A stretch of DNA of 38,072 nucleotides from NCBI GenBank assembly GCA_020429045.1, contig JAGQLS010000004.1:1-38072 (forward strand), in the 5' to 3' direction. The translations under genes and the position numbers were made by a program. This document shows positions 25,136 through 33,286 of the stretch, piece by piece. Every line of letters starts with the position of its first letter. The stretch's first letter is position 1. Source of the stretch: Candidatus Woesebacteria bacterium (lineage in GTDB: Bacteria; Patescibacteriota; Microgenomatia; UBA1406; GWC2-37-13). Under the pieces are notes generated by a model. The model did no database searches. It had not been told where the DNA came from and saw nothing but the letters and a program-made list of their open reading frames with translations.

Positions 25136-26614
25136 ATGCCTTATGGAATCGTAAGATCCAAACATTTTTATCGGTTTGGCGAAATGATTATTCCGCTTTT
25201 GACTTGGCTCATCATTTTGTTGCCCATATGGCTTTCGCCGTTCCACCCGGCAGTGGTTGCCTACTTTATCATCGTGTTTGACCTCTATTTTTTGATTAAA
25301 TCATTTAGAACTTCATATTATGCTACCAAGTCATTCATGTTCCTTAACAAATACCGCAACGTCGATTTCAGAAAACAAATAATAGAACACAAAAAAAGTA
25401 AAGACATACAACATTTTGTTATTATCCCAAATTACAAAGAACCTTTGCACAAGCTCCATGACACTATCCGCGCGATGACCAAAAGCGATTATCCATACAA
25501 ACAAATTTACCTCGTGCTGGCGTTTGAAAAAAGAGAGAAGGATGCAATGAAAAAAGAGCGCGAAATCAAAAAAATATGGGGGAAATATTTTAAAGATGTT
25601 ATTTCTACCTTTCACGTTCTGAAAGAAGGGGAAATCATTGGTAAAGCAAGCAACCAAGCTTATGCCGGACGGGTTGTCGATACCTATTGCACCAAGCACA
25701 AATTGGACAGCAAACAGGTTCTCATAACGATCTGCGATGCAGACAGCATATTGCCAAAAAATTACTTTTCCTACCTTACCGACACCTTTATCCATGATCA
25801 AGGACGCGATTATCATTTTTACTGGGCGCCGGTACTCCTTTACAATAACTTTTGGCAGCTCCCATTTATGGTGCGCATGCAGTCGACGCTTTCATCGATT
25901 CTTCGTATTGCAAGTCTTTCAGAAAAAGAAAAACTCATTCAGGTTTCTACATATTCAACCAATTTATGGCTTCTCAAACAAGTCGACTTTTGGGATGTAG
26001 ACATAATTCCTGAAGATTGGCACATCTACTTTCAAGCATTTTTCACGTTCGGAGAAAAAGTGCAAACCATGCCGCTTTATACCATAGTCAATAGCGATGC
26101 TGTCTATGCAGGCTCTGTGCAGAAAACTCTCATCAATAGATACGAACAGGAAAAACGGTGGGCCTGGGGGGTGACAGATATAGCATATTCATGGAAACAT
26201 TTGTTTATTACACCTCATATCAGCTGGTCGGCAAAATTGAAAAAGTTTCTTTATATTTGCGAAACCCATCTTTTTTGGCCAACTTCATTTTTCATTCTCA
26301 CGATCAGCGGTTATATTCCCCCGCTTATTAATCCTGTTTTCAATCGTACGGTCCTTGGATTCATTTTGCCTCGAACGACTTCGCTTATTCTTACATTGGC
26401 CACGGTTGTCATCGTGCTTTATATCTATGTCGATATCAGCTTGAGAAAGAAGATGAATATAAAAACCTCGTTGTTGAATCTTCCGCTCGTTGTGATCCAA
26501 TGGTACTTTTTGCCTATTGTATCGTTTATCTTCTCCTCTTTGCCTGCGCTTGATGCCCATACACGATTATTGTTTGGAAAAAAAATCGAATATAAAGTTA
26601 CTGAAAAAGTATGA
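25136..26614 (+). CDS. Family 2 processive-type membrane glycosyltransferase
   Basis: The 492-residue protein has two N-terminal membrane segments (about 16-55), a GT-A catalytic domain on the cytoplasmic side, and about four C-terminal membrane segments. The catalytic residues line up with GT2: nucleotide-sugar strand FVIIPNYKE (94-102), DAD (201-203), PED (292-294) and the QEKRW motif (338-342), which resembles the QxxRW of processive synthases. It probably polymerises or transfers sugars to a surface glycan. The GT39-like gene follows after 47 bp. Confidence 0.88.
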   Translation: MPYGIVRSKHFYRFGEMIIPLLTWLIILLPIWLSPFHPAVVAYFIIVFDLYFLIKSFRTSYYATKSFMFLNKYRNVDFRKQIIEHKKSKDIQHFVIIPNYKEPLHKLHDTIRAMTKSDYPYKQIYLVLAFEKREKDAMKKEREIKKIWGKYFKDVISTFHVLKEGEIIGKASNQAYAGRVVDTYCTKHKLDSKQVLITICDADSILPKNYFSYLTDTFIHDQGRDYHFYWAPVLLYNNFWQLPFMVRMQSTLSSILRIASLSEKEKLIQVSTYSTNLWLLKQVDFWDVDIIPEDWHIYFQAFFTFGEKVQTMPLYTIVNSDAVYAGSVQKTLINRYEQEKRWAWGVTDIAYSWKHLFITPHISWSAKLKKFLYICETHLFWPTSFFILTISGYIPPLINPVFNRTVLGFILPRTTSLILTLATVVIVLYIYVDISLRKKMNIKTSLLNLPLVVIQWYFLPIVSFIFSSLPALDAHTRLLFGKKIEYKVTEKV

Positions 26615-26661
26615 TGTGTACGAAAATAGAACTACGCATCGATTTGTTTATTGTCTAACCT

Positions 26662-28044
26662 ATGATCGATTTTCTTTTTACTAAAACCCCGCTTTTGTTT
26701 CTTGTTCAAAATTTTTGGAGGGATGAAGCCTTTACCTATGTCGTGTCACGCAACAACATTGGAGATATTATTAAACTGACGGCAGGCGATTTCAACCCAC
26801 CACTCTACTATGTACTGATACATTATTGGATGATGGTGTTTGGCTCTTCGGAATTTGCCATGCGCATGCTTTCGTTTACTTTTTTTATCGCTACTGCTTA
26901 TGTTGCCTATCTGATCATGCACACTGTCTGGAAAATATCCGAAAAGAAAAGTATTATATACGTCGGGTTATTTTTGTTTAATCCATTTTTGTTGACGTAC
27001 GCCTTTGAAGCGCGCATGTATAGTATGCTTGCCTTTTTTGCATCGCTTTCCTACTACGCCTTTCTTACAAAGAAACGTCGACTGAACATAGCAAGCTGCG
27101 TCCTGGGCTTGTACACGCACTATTTTATGGTGTTTATTTTACTCACTCAAGCAATCGATTATTTCACTTCTCAAGAGGCTATGATGTTTTTTGCCCGTAT
27201 CTTCAATTTAAACAAAGCGAAACATTTTTTTACTGACGTGAAAAAAAGCATAGTAAAAGACTGGTTTATGATCACTTTGTGGTTTCTACCATGGATCATG
27301 TATGTTTTCTATAATCATGATTTCTCGTCGCAGGATTTTTGGGTTACCGTCCCTCCGTTTAAAGATATTATTTACATACCGTTTGTTCTATTTACCTCCT
27401 ACGAACGTGTTTTTGGGAAATATTATCATCAAGAAGCCGGTTTCACGACAGCACACATGCGCTTGTTGATAATACTTGTTTTCATTGTGTTTGTTGGATT
27501 TTTATTTTGGAAGAAATTCAAAAATCGATCTCATATCAAAAGCCTGCTACTTTGGTCTTTTGTAACGCCCGTTATACTCTTCTCACTTTCGTTTGTAACG
27601 ACGCCCTATTATGTCCCGCGCTATTTTATCGCAAGCGCTGTTGGCTTCATGCTCCTACTCATATATTCCATTGAGTCTATGCGCATACATCCCCTCCAGA
27701 TTTTGGTTATATTCGTCCTCCTCTCAAACACGTGGTCGTTTCACGTACTCAATCTCAAATATCGCTCAAAACGGACTGTAAAAACAATGTATGCTGAAAT
27801 TGCCAGCCTTACCAAACCAATAGATTATATCTATTTAACCGATGAATTGGATTTTCACCTTGCGCAGTACTATTTTCGCCACGACGCGCAAATCAAATTA
27901 TTTAATGCGTCCTATGAAGAACTTCCACAATACATTGGGAAAATTACCATTTCCCCCGAAAATCTTACCACAACAATCCCTACATATCCTTCAAAAGCGT
28001 TTGTTGTATATTATGACCATTTCGATATTCTTTCTCAGCACTAG
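26662..28044 (+). CDS. GT39/ArnT-like membrane glycosyltransferase
   Basis: The 460-residue polytopic protein has around ten hydrophobic segments. The first outer loop holds WRDEAFTYVVSR, where Asp21-Glu22 is the acidic site of GT-C enzymes, and FNPPLYYVLIHYWMMVFGSSEFAMRMLS follows as in the PMT/ArnT family. It would use a lipid-linked sugar at the outer face of the membrane to glycosylate a protein or lipid. It follows the GT2 gene, which could make the donor or primer, but the pair's product is unknown. Confidence 0.85.
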   Translation: MIDFLFTKTPLLFLVQNFWRDEAFTYVVSRNNIGDIIKLTAGDFNPPLYYVLIHYWMMVFGSSEFAMRMLSFTFFIATAYVAYLIMHTVWKISEKKSIIYVGLFLFNPFLLTYAFEARMYSMLAFFASLSYYAFLTKKRRLNIASCVLGLYTHYFMVFILLTQAIDYFTSQEAMMFFARIFNLNKAKHFFTDVKKSIVKDWFMITLWFLPWIMYVFYNHDFSSQDFWVTVPPFKDIIYIPFVLFTSYERVFGKYYHQEAGFTTAHMRLLIILVFIVFVGFLFWKKFKNRSHIKSLLLWSFVTPVILFSLSFVTTPYYVPRYFIASAVGFMLLLIYSIESMRIHPLQILVIFVLLSNTWSFHVLNLKYRSKRTVKTMYAEIASLTKPIDYIYLTDELDFHLAQYYFRHDAQIKLFNASYEELPQYIGKITISPENLTTTIPTYPSKAFVVYYDHFDILSQH

Positions 28045-28119
28045 AAAGTAAGGAAAGTATCGATGCGACGCGTCAACGCATTTGTAAACAGATTCGATCA
28101 TCTCATACCGTTTTTGTGC

Positions 28120-28125
28120 TACAAT
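28120..28125 (+). promoter_or_regulatory. -10 element 6 nt before secE
   Basis: TACAAT is followed by six bases and the ATG at 28132. A -35 box is weak (GATCAT at 28096-28101, 18 bp). Confidence 0.45.
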
Positions 28126-28131
28126 ATCTTC

Positions 28132-28326
28132 ATGCAAAAACCTGATCCTAAAAAAATCGGTAATAATCTCTTTGGAGAGCTCAAAAAGGTTACTTGGCCC
28201 ACAAGAGAAGAAACCATACGGCTCACCGGCGTGGTCATTGTTATTTCCTTGATTATTGGCTTTTATATCGGTATAATAGACTTCTTGCTCGCGCATGGCC
28301 TCGAAGTTCTCAGTAGTCTACGCTAG
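28132..28326 (+). CDS. secE: Preprotein translocase subunit SecE
   Basis: The ATG at 28132 gives 64 residues (MQKPDPKKIGNNLFGELKKVTWP); a GTG-like/ATG frame start at 28063 would add 23 unrelated residues. The conserved ELKKVTWPTREET cytoplasmic helix and a single transmembrane segment (VVIVISLIIGFYIGIIDFLL) define SecE, an essential part of the SecYEG channel. It starts the secE-nusG-rplK-rplA cluster found in most bacteria. Confidence 0.95.
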   Translation: MQKPDPKKIGNNLFGELKKVTWPTREETIRLTGVVIVISLIIGFYIGIIDFLLAHGLEVLSSLR

Positions 28327-28358
28327 CAATATTCGTATAGTTCATTTGTAAATATATA

Positions 28359-28958
28359 ATGTCAGACGAACCAAACACGACAAATAACGAACAATCCGAA
28401 GCACCTCAACAGGATGCAAAGCCTGAACCAGAGATTAAAGGCAAATGGTATGTACTCCATACGCAAACAAGTCACGAAAACAGAGTAAAAACCAATCTCG
28501 AACAGCGCATTCAAAGCTTGAGTGTTGAAGACAAAATTTTTGAGATCATCATCCCGACACGCGAAATTGTTGTGGTGAAAAAAGGCAAACGAGTAAAGCA
28601 GAAAGAAAAGGTCTACCCTGGCTATATTTTCGTCCGCATGGAAATGGACGACGAATCGTGGCTTGTGGTAAGAACGACCGAAGGAGTCACCGGTTTCATT
28701 GGTGCAGGGTTAAAACCCACGCCTATCTCGGACAAAGAAGTCCAGGCTATCATGAAGTTTGTCAAGCAGGATCAACCACGATTCAAGGCTAAATTTTCGG
28801 TTGGCGAGGCGATCAAGATTGTCGATGGCCCATTTACCGACTTTTTGGGCTCTGTAGAAGCTATTGACGAAGAGAAAGGCAAGATTCGCGTTCTGGTCTC
28901 GATTTTTGATCGAGAAACGCCTATGGAACTCGACTTTTTGCAAGTGAAAAAGATATAA
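28359..28958 (+). CDS. nusG: Transcription termination/antitermination factor NusG
   Basis: The 199-residue protein has an acidic N-terminal tail (about 1-27), an NGN domain starting GKWYVLHTQTSHENRVK and containing YPGYIFVRM, and a C-terminal KOW domain (FSVGEAIKIVDGPFTDFLG...VSIFDRETPMELDF). It binds RNA polymerase and couples it to ribosomes or Rho. It lies 32 bp after secE. Confidence 0.97.
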   Translation: MSDEPNTTNNEQSEAPQQDAKPEPEIKGKWYVLHTQTSHENRVKTNLEQRIQSLSVEDKIFEIIIPTREIVVVKKGKRVKQKEKVYPGYIFVRMEMDDESWLVVRTTEGVTGFIGAGLKPTPISDKEVQAIMKFVKQDQPRFKAKFSVGEAIKIVDGPFTDFLGSVEAIDEEKGKIRVLVSIFDRETPMELDFLQVKKI

Positions 28959-28983
28959 GGTTCAAGATGTAAAAAACTACGAG

Positions 28984-29017
28984 TTACAAGCTATAAGATA
29001 TAAGTTGTAAGATACAA
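28984..29017 (+). promoter_or_regulatory. Possible leader hairpin in front of rplK
   Basis: TTACAA (28984-28989) pairs with TTGTAA (29005-29010) around a TATA-AGA-TATA core, and TTGTA-AGA-TACAA (29005-29017) is a second, overlapping perfect palindrome. The spacer is made of repeated TATAAG-like words. The position in the L11 leader is where L1 protein represses in other bacteria, but the classical L1 target is not recognised here. Confidence 0.3.
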
Positions 29018-29023
29018 AAAAAT

Positions 29024-29452
29024 ATGGCAAAACAAATAAAAGTACAATTTAAAGTCAATTTGGCAGCGGGAGAAGCAACTCCGGCCCCACCTGTTGGACC
29101 AGCGCTTGGTCAGCATGGTGTGCCGATTATGGACTTTATCAAGGCCTACAACGCCAAGACTGCTGACCAGAAAGGAACTGTTATTCCCGCCGTTATCACG
29201 GTATACGAAGACGGCACATATGATTTTGTTACCAAACTACCCCCGGTTGGGGATATGATCAAAAAATATTTACAACTTGAAAAAGGTTCTGGAGAACCAA
29301 ATAAGCAAAAAGTCGGAAAACTAACTAAAGATCAACTGTACAAAATTGCAGAAGAGAAAATGAAAGATTTGAATGCGAGGGATATCGAAGCTGCCAAAAA
29401 AATCGTTGCAGGTACAGCCCGATCTATGGGAGTTACTATAGAAAATGCATGA
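29024..29452 (+). CDS. rplK: Ribosomal protein L11 (uL11)
   Basis: The 142-residue protein opens [20 protein letters not shown] and has the proline-rich [23 protein letters not shown] segment and the C-terminal RNA-binding domain ending [10 protein letters not shown]. It is part of the GTPase-associated centre of the large subunit. Full length, no oddity. Confidence 0.98.
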   Translation: MAKQIKVQFKVNLAAGEATPAPPVGPALGQHGVPIMDFIKAYNAKTADQKGTVIPAVITVYEDGTYDFVTKLPPVGDMIKKYLQLEKGSGEPNKQKVGKLTKDQLYKIAEEKMKDLNARDIEAAKKIVAGTARSMGVTIENA

Positions 29453-29464
29453 TGTACAATGAAT

Positions 29465-29481
29465 ACTTGTATCATACAAGT
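29465..29481 (+). promoter_or_regulatory. Perfect palindrome between rplK and rplA
   Basis: ACTTGTA-TCA-TACAAGT is a 17-bp perfect inverted repeat. It shares TTGTA-N3-TACAA with the palindrome in front of rplK, so both spacers around rplK carry the same word. It could be an mRNA hairpin or a protein site. Confidence 0.35.
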
Positions 29482-29514
29482 GCATTATGAATTATTAATT
29501 TTTAATTAATTGAA

Positions 29515-30324
29515 GTGGGAAAAATACGAACTCGTTTTATCGGAGACACCGATATCGAAGCACAACAAAAAAAGGAACAAAAAGAACGTTCTAAACGGAA
29601 AAAAGAACAAGAAAAACACGTTGCAGAATCTGCTCAGGTGGAGGAAAACGTAAAAAAAGAAGATGCGAGTGAAGCAAAAGAGCTAGAAGCTGAAAAAGCA
29701 CAAACAAAAAAAACAAGCCAAAAGAAAAGAAAAGTACACGTCCGTGGAAAAAAATATATACAAGCAAAAAAACTCGTTGACTCAAAAAAAGTCTATGCAG
29801 TGAAAGAAGCTGTAGCGCTCTTGAAGAAAATGTCGTATGCATCGTTTGACCAATCGGTCGAACTCCATGTGAATGTTGAAAAAGAAGGTCTCAAAGGCGA
29901 AGTTAAACTCCCCCACTCAACAGGCAAGACTTTCCGTGTTGCCATCATGAGCGACGATCTGCTTACCAAAATAGAAAAGGGGCAGCTTGATTTTGATGTG
30001 TTGGTTTCTCACCCTTCGTTTATGCCAAAACTAGCGAAATTTGCCCGCGTGCTTGGACCAAAAGGCCTCATGCCCAATCCGAAAAACGGCACGATAAGTA
30101 CCGACCCAAAAAAAGCAGCAGAAAAATTTACCGGAGGCAATCTTCAATGGAAAACAGAGGGCAAAGCGCCAATCGTCCATCAGGTGGTAGCAAAAATGAA
30201 CGCCAAGGAGGATGAAATTGTAGAAAATATTCAGGCTTTCATAAACTCAGTTGGCGTAAAAAAAGTGAAGTCTGTTTTCGTAAGCGCCTCCATGACCCCA
30301 AGCATACACATGAGTGTAGAATAA
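29515..30324 (+). CDS. rplA: Ribosomal protein L1 (uL1) with long charged N-terminal extension
   Basis: The GTG at 29515 gives 269 residues. The first 14 (MGKIRTRFIGDTDI) match a start seen in related CPR L1 proteins as I recall them; then about 60 residues rich in Lys, Glu and Gln precede the normal domain, which begins RGKKYIQAKKLVDSKKVYAVKEAVALLKKM. The core has GPKGLMPNPKNGTIS and the C-terminal FINSVGVKKVKSVFVSASMTPSI. It binds 23S rRNA at the L1 stalk and often represses its own operon. Usual length is near 230, so the extension is extra. The usual following genes rplJ and rplL are absent. Confidence 0.95.
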   Translation: MGKIRTRFIGDTDIEAQQKKEQKERSKRKKEQEKHVAESAQVEENVKKEDASEAKELEAEKAQTKKTSQKKRKVHVRGKKYIQAKKLVDSKKVYAVKEAVALLKKMSYASFDQSVELHVNVEKEGLKGEVKLPHSTGKTFRVAIMSDDLLTKIEKGQLDFDVLVSHPSFMPKLAKFARVLGPKGLMPNPKNGTISTDPKKAAEKFTGGNLQWKTEGKAPIVHQVVAKMNAKEDEIVENIQAFINSVGVKKVKSVFVSASMTPSIHMSVE

Positions 30325-30334
30325 AGAGAAATAA

Positions 30335-30532
30335 ATCCTTATCCGGCTTATCAAACATGAGAATATTTCTTTAGACGATATAGCTCGTATTCTTGAGCAG
30401 GACGAAAATACCTTTTCTCTTTACTCAATATCTAAATATATCCAACGACTGAGAAAAAAATTGTTTGCAAGTGGAGTCTATCAAAACGTTATACAAACCA
30501 TACGCGGATACGGCTATGGACTGAAAAAATAG
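30335..30532 (+). pseudogene. Remnant of a winged-helix regulator (C-terminal domain only)
   Basis: This frame starts directly after a TAA (30332-30334) with no usable start codon, and gives 65 residues. It aligns over its full length with the C-terminal DNA-binding domain of the gene at 31596-32603: LDDIARILEQDENTFSLYSI against YDEIADALYKDYDDFSLYAI, then RLRKKLFASGVYQNVIQTI against RLRKKLFASGVHQNVIQTI. The first half is a diverged paralogue (about 40 % similar by eye), while the last 92 bp differ at only three positions. It begins 10 bp after rplA. It looks like the tail of a paralogue whose N-terminal part was lost. Confidence 0.8.
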
Positions 30533-30559
30533 ACAACTCTCACGTGGTGCGTTTACTAT
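30440..30559 (+). repeat. Direct repeat copy 1 (regulator tail plus promoter)
   Basis: This 120-bp stretch is near-identical to 32511-32630: three mismatches in the last 92 coding bases and about four in the next 27. It includes TAGACA (30530-30535) and TACTAT (30554-30559) with the same 18-bp spacer as copy 2, but here no gene follows on that strand. Confidence 0.9.
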
Positions 30560-30586
30560 GAAAATTGCTTAACTTAGAATACCAAT

Positions 30587-31495
30587 CTAGGATTTTTCTT
30601 GTGAAAGCATAAGTTCCATCTCTCTATCTAGTGCAATCGAACCAGGAGAAAATAAAGCGAAATTTTCGACTACCCAGACAATGAAGTCTTGAGCTTGATC
30701 AGGATCAATGTCAAAACCACTATACCTCGCTAAGTCTATAATGTTACCTGCTTCTATGTGTCGACCTGTAGGAACAAATTTATGGTCTTTAGTTTGACAA
30801 TTTTCTTTTGCGGCAAACTCCTCAAATTCTGGATCGGAAATTATATCACCTTCATCGTCGTACTCGTGTACATGAAACACATCATTAAATAGACCAAATA
30901 TGATTCGCTGTGCTAAAGGAGCATACGGATCGTCATAATAATGATCTCTAGCTACATAACTCGGTCTGCCGTACATTAATACAATCCTGTGAACTGCATA
31001 AGGTAACGGATCGGTATCAATACCATTTTCATCTATATTCATTTCATCGACAATTCCATAAGGATCTCTGTAATTGCCGAATGCCATTAAATAAGGGATA
31101 ATTCCGGCTCGTTTCAGTGCGCGTTGACGAGCTTGGCTGTCAAGATTTGTGTCTGCCGCTTGCAGCATCCAAAAAGCTATAACATCATAGAGTTGAGAAC
31201 GGTTTTTACCTTCTGGTAGACTGTTTTCAGGGTTAAAATTAGTAAATTGCTTAAACCTCCTAACATAGTCTTGAAAAACACGATTGTTTTCAAAATTTAA
31301 GGTTCTCATATACAATGTAAATAAATCCTGTTGGGTTATTACTATTTGATAGGAAGACATATTAGGACTAACATATTTTTTATCTGGAAGAATATTTAAA
31401 AATGGAAATACCCGAGCAGCGAAATTTTCCTTTAACGCTTGAATATCTATCGGTTGGGGTTCAATTTCAACCCTCGTTTTATCGGCTTCAGACAT
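30587..31495 (-). CDS. Hypothetical protein, 302 residues
   Basis: I do not recognise this family. The protein is acidic, apparently soluble and without signal peptide or membrane segment. It has an odd central run of Asp/Tyr-rich loops (ARDHYYDDPYAPLAQ, VHEYDDEGDIISDPEFEE). It is the only minus-strand gene between rplA and comEC, lies between the two copies of the regulator tail, and is divergent from the intact regulator (100 bp between starts). A TATAAT at 31525-31530 (minus) could be its -10 box. The position suggests that it was brought in or kept together with the duplicated regulator. Confidence 0.7.
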   Translation of the reverse strand: MSEADKTRVEIEPQPIDIQALKENFAARVFPFLNILPDKKYVSPNMSSYQIVITQQDLFTLYMRTLNFENNRVFQDYVRRFKQFTNFNPENSLPEGKNRSQLYDVIAFWMLQAADTNLDSQARQRALKRAGIIPYLMAFGNYRDPYGIVDEMNIDENGIDTDPLPYAVHRIVLMYGRPSYVARDHYYDDPYAPLAQRIIFGLFNDVFHVHEYDDEGDIISDPEFEEFAAKENCQTKDHKFVPTGRHIEAGNIIDLARYSGFDIDPDQAQDFIVWVVENFALFSPGSIALDREMELMLSQEKS

Positions 31496-31560
31496 ATTTT
31501 ATTTAATTACTTATAACTGTCTTTATTATAGGTTTATTTTTTGACATATCTTGATTTAGA

Positions 31561-31590
31561 ATGACTACCTATAGTTTTATATGCTATAAT
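31561..31590 (+). promoter_or_regulatory. Promoter of the winged-helix regulator, leaderless layout
   Basis: ATGACT (31561-31566), 18 bp, TATAAT (31585-31590), then five bases and the GTG start at 31596. No Shine-Dalgarno is present. Confidence 0.5.
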
Positions 31591-31595
31591 GCCTT

Positions 31596-32603
31596 GTGGT
31601 AAATAAAATCAATACCAAAGTACAATGGCATTATTCAATACAGTCTGAATCGCAACGCATCCTCCACACCGCCCATCAAATTAGCCAATATTTCTATCAA
31701 AAGAATAATTTTTGTGTTCTTCCTTCCTTCCCGAAAGGTCGATATATCAAAGATTCTCTCGTTGTCTTCCCCGATCTCCCCTATCCTCAGCGATTCTGGA
31801 AAGAAGCAAAAAAGTTGAACCTCGACCAACCGATAATCGTGGACAACAAAACCGTCATTTTTCTTCGACAATTTATAAACGAAGAGCATTTATACCATCC
31901 TGTTGAAACTTTTTGGCGGCAAAAAGGAGAACAAATTCTCACACGACTGGTTCAAGTTATACCATCAATGCAAACGCTTCAATCAATCACCATACACCCT
32001 ACACGCTTTGGAACAGTTGCTTCGTTCAACATACCGACTAAAGAAAAACCTCACTTGTTTGTATATCTACGCATCGACGCGCCACTATCTCGACTCGTGG
32101 AAGTAATAATAAGTGCAATCACGCGTCCTCAGATATTTGCCCTCCATGGATCGTGGGAAGAGTCCGAAATTCTTGCAGACTGGTTTATTGCCTATTCGTT
32201 TTTATCTTTATTTTTTAGCAAGGAGGAACAATATACAGGAACTATAGCCTCTATTCGTAGCACAAAATCAACGCGATACAAACAACAAAACAGCTATTTG
32301 GAAAAACTTGGTTTTCCAGTTAAAAAAGAAGTGCTTACTAAAATTAACGATGATTTCCATATTGGCAACGTCAGAATACAAAATCTCTCTCCAAAAGAGC
32401 TATCCCTACTTTCGCTGTTATATGAGAAACGTTCCCTTTCATATGATGAAATTGCCGACGCGCTCTATAAAGACTATGATGATTTTTCACTGTATGCTAT
32501 AACAAAAAACATCCAACGACTGAGAAAAAAATTGTTTGCAAGTGGAGTCCATCAAAATGTTATACAAACCATACGCGGATACGGTTATGGACTGAAAAAA
32601 TAG
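31596..32603 (+). CDS. Winged-helix transcriptional regulator with unknown N-terminal domain
   Basis: The 335-residue protein ends in an OmpR/PhoB-like winged helix (about 255-335): LSPKELSLLSLLYEKRSLSYDEIADALY, then the recognition-helix region NIQRLRKKLFASGVHQ and the terminal hairpin IRGYGYGLKK. The N-terminal 250 residues are not a response-regulator receiver: there is no phospho-acceptor pattern. They contain an ITIHPTRFGTVASFNI block that I recall from other Patescibacteria proteins of unknown function. A GTG start is used directly behind a -10 box. The stop codon (32601-32603) forms part of the -35 box for the next gene, so the regulator is intimately linked to the exported-protein pair. 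A tail of a second copy lies 2.07 kb upstream. Confidence 0.8.
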   Translation: MVNKINTKVQWHYSIQSESQRILHTAHQISQYFYQKNNFCVLPSFPKGRYIKDSLVVFPDLPYPQRFWKEAKKLNLDQPIIVDNKTVIFLRQFINEEHLYHPVETFWRQKGEQILTRLVQVIPSMQTLQSITIHPTRFGTVASFNIPTKEKPHLFVYLRIDAPLSRLVEVIISAITRPQIFALHGSWEESEILADWFIAYSFLSLFFSKEEQYTGTIASIRSTKSTRYKQQNSYLEKLGFPVKKEVLTKINDDFHIGNVRIQNLSPKELSLLSLLYEKRSLSYDEIADALYKDYDDFSLYAITKNIQRLRKKLFASGVHQNVIQTIRGYGYGLKK

Positions 32604-32630
32604 ACAATTCTCACGCGGTGCGTGTACAAT
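32511..32630 (+). repeat. Direct repeat copy 2 (regulator tail plus promoter)
   Basis: Partner of 30440-30559, at an offset of 2071 bp. The identity is highest over the last 92 bp of the regulator and drops through the promoter. Confidence 0.9.
32601..32630 (+). promoter_or_regulatory. Promoter of the exported-protein pair
   Basis: TAGACA (32601-32606), an 18-bp spacer containing the palindrome CACGC-GGT-GCGTG (32612-32624), and TACAAT (32625-32630). The ATG at 32639 is eight bases further. The palindrome in the spacer is imperfect in copy 1 and is a possible regulator site. Confidence 0.6.
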
Positions 32631-32638
32631 GGAAGGGT

Positions 32639-33286
32639 ATGAAGTCTCTTATTTTTTTGCTTGCCCTAACACTCGCCTTTGCTCAAGTTGTGCAGCCAGT
32701 TTTTGCTTCCCAGACTGTTGAAATGGAACATTTTAGCATCGAATTTGAGCTGTTGTCTGAAGAAGAATTACAGCAAGAACCTGCGCCATTAGTGCCTGCG
32801 GTAGAATCTTTACCGGTAAGTTCGTTTACATTCACCGTTTCAAAATCGCAACTGATCGTACCAGACGTGCAAGGGGCTGCTACAGAAGATACGATCGTTC
32901 TTTCTGTTGACGGCAGCAACGAAGTAGGATACCAGATAAGCGCTTTGGAAAAAACACCGTTTGTCTCGTTTGCTCAAGACCTGATACCGCCTACAAGCTG
33001 TAACGGTGGCAACGATACATGTACGGCTTCGATGGCAAAAAAATGGGACAATGGTAAAAAATTTGGGTTTGGCTACGCTCTCAAAGGAGACATTATACCT
33101 GCCGATTTTATTGATGAGACGTATTTTCGTCCGTTCGCCCTCAATAAAAATATTGTGCTTGCAAATAGACAAAATCCTACCGGCAAAGATAACATAACGA
33201 TGAAACTGCGTATAAATACACCGGCATCACAACCCGAAGGTAATTATCAAACAGTTATTCGCCTGATTGCATTTCCCAACCTATGA
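32639..33286 (+). CDS. Secreted WxL-domain-like surface protein
   Basis: The ATG at 32639 gives 215 residues with a clear signal peptide (MKSLIFLLALTLAFAQVVQPVFA); the GTG at 32618 would lie inside the promoter. The mature part is a beta-rich domain beginning VSSFTFTVSKSQLIVP and ending PEGNYQTVIRLIAFPNL, which resembles the C-terminal strand order of WxL domains (G-x-Y-x-T/A-x-x-x-x-L), though the Trp-x-Leu motif itself is absent. A Cys pair (CNGGNDTC) may form a disulphide loop. It overlaps the next gene by 4 bp (ATGA), so the two are translated together. Exact binding partner unknown. Confidence 0.7.
   Translation: MKSLIFLLALTLAFAQVVQPVFASQTVEMEHFSIEFELLSEEELQQEPAPLVPAVESLPVSSFTFTVSKSQLIVPDVQGAATEDTIVLSVDGSNEVGYQISALEKTPFVSFAQDLIPPTSCNGGNDTCTASMAKKWDNGKKFGFGYALKGDIIPADFIDETYFRPFALNKNIVLANRQNPTGKDNITMKLRINTPASQPEGNYQTVIRLIAFPNL

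Noticed and set aside
28063-28131. N-terminal extension of SecE
   Set aside because: The -10 box lies within it and the SecE family starts near MQKPDPKK.
28959-29023. AT-rich repeated words between nusG and rplK as a CRISPR or tandem array
   Set aside because: The units are short and irregular, with no spacer structure; at most a hairpin.
32618-32638. GTG start for the WxL-like protein
   Set aside because: It overlaps the promoter; the ATG at 32639 begins a clean signal peptide.
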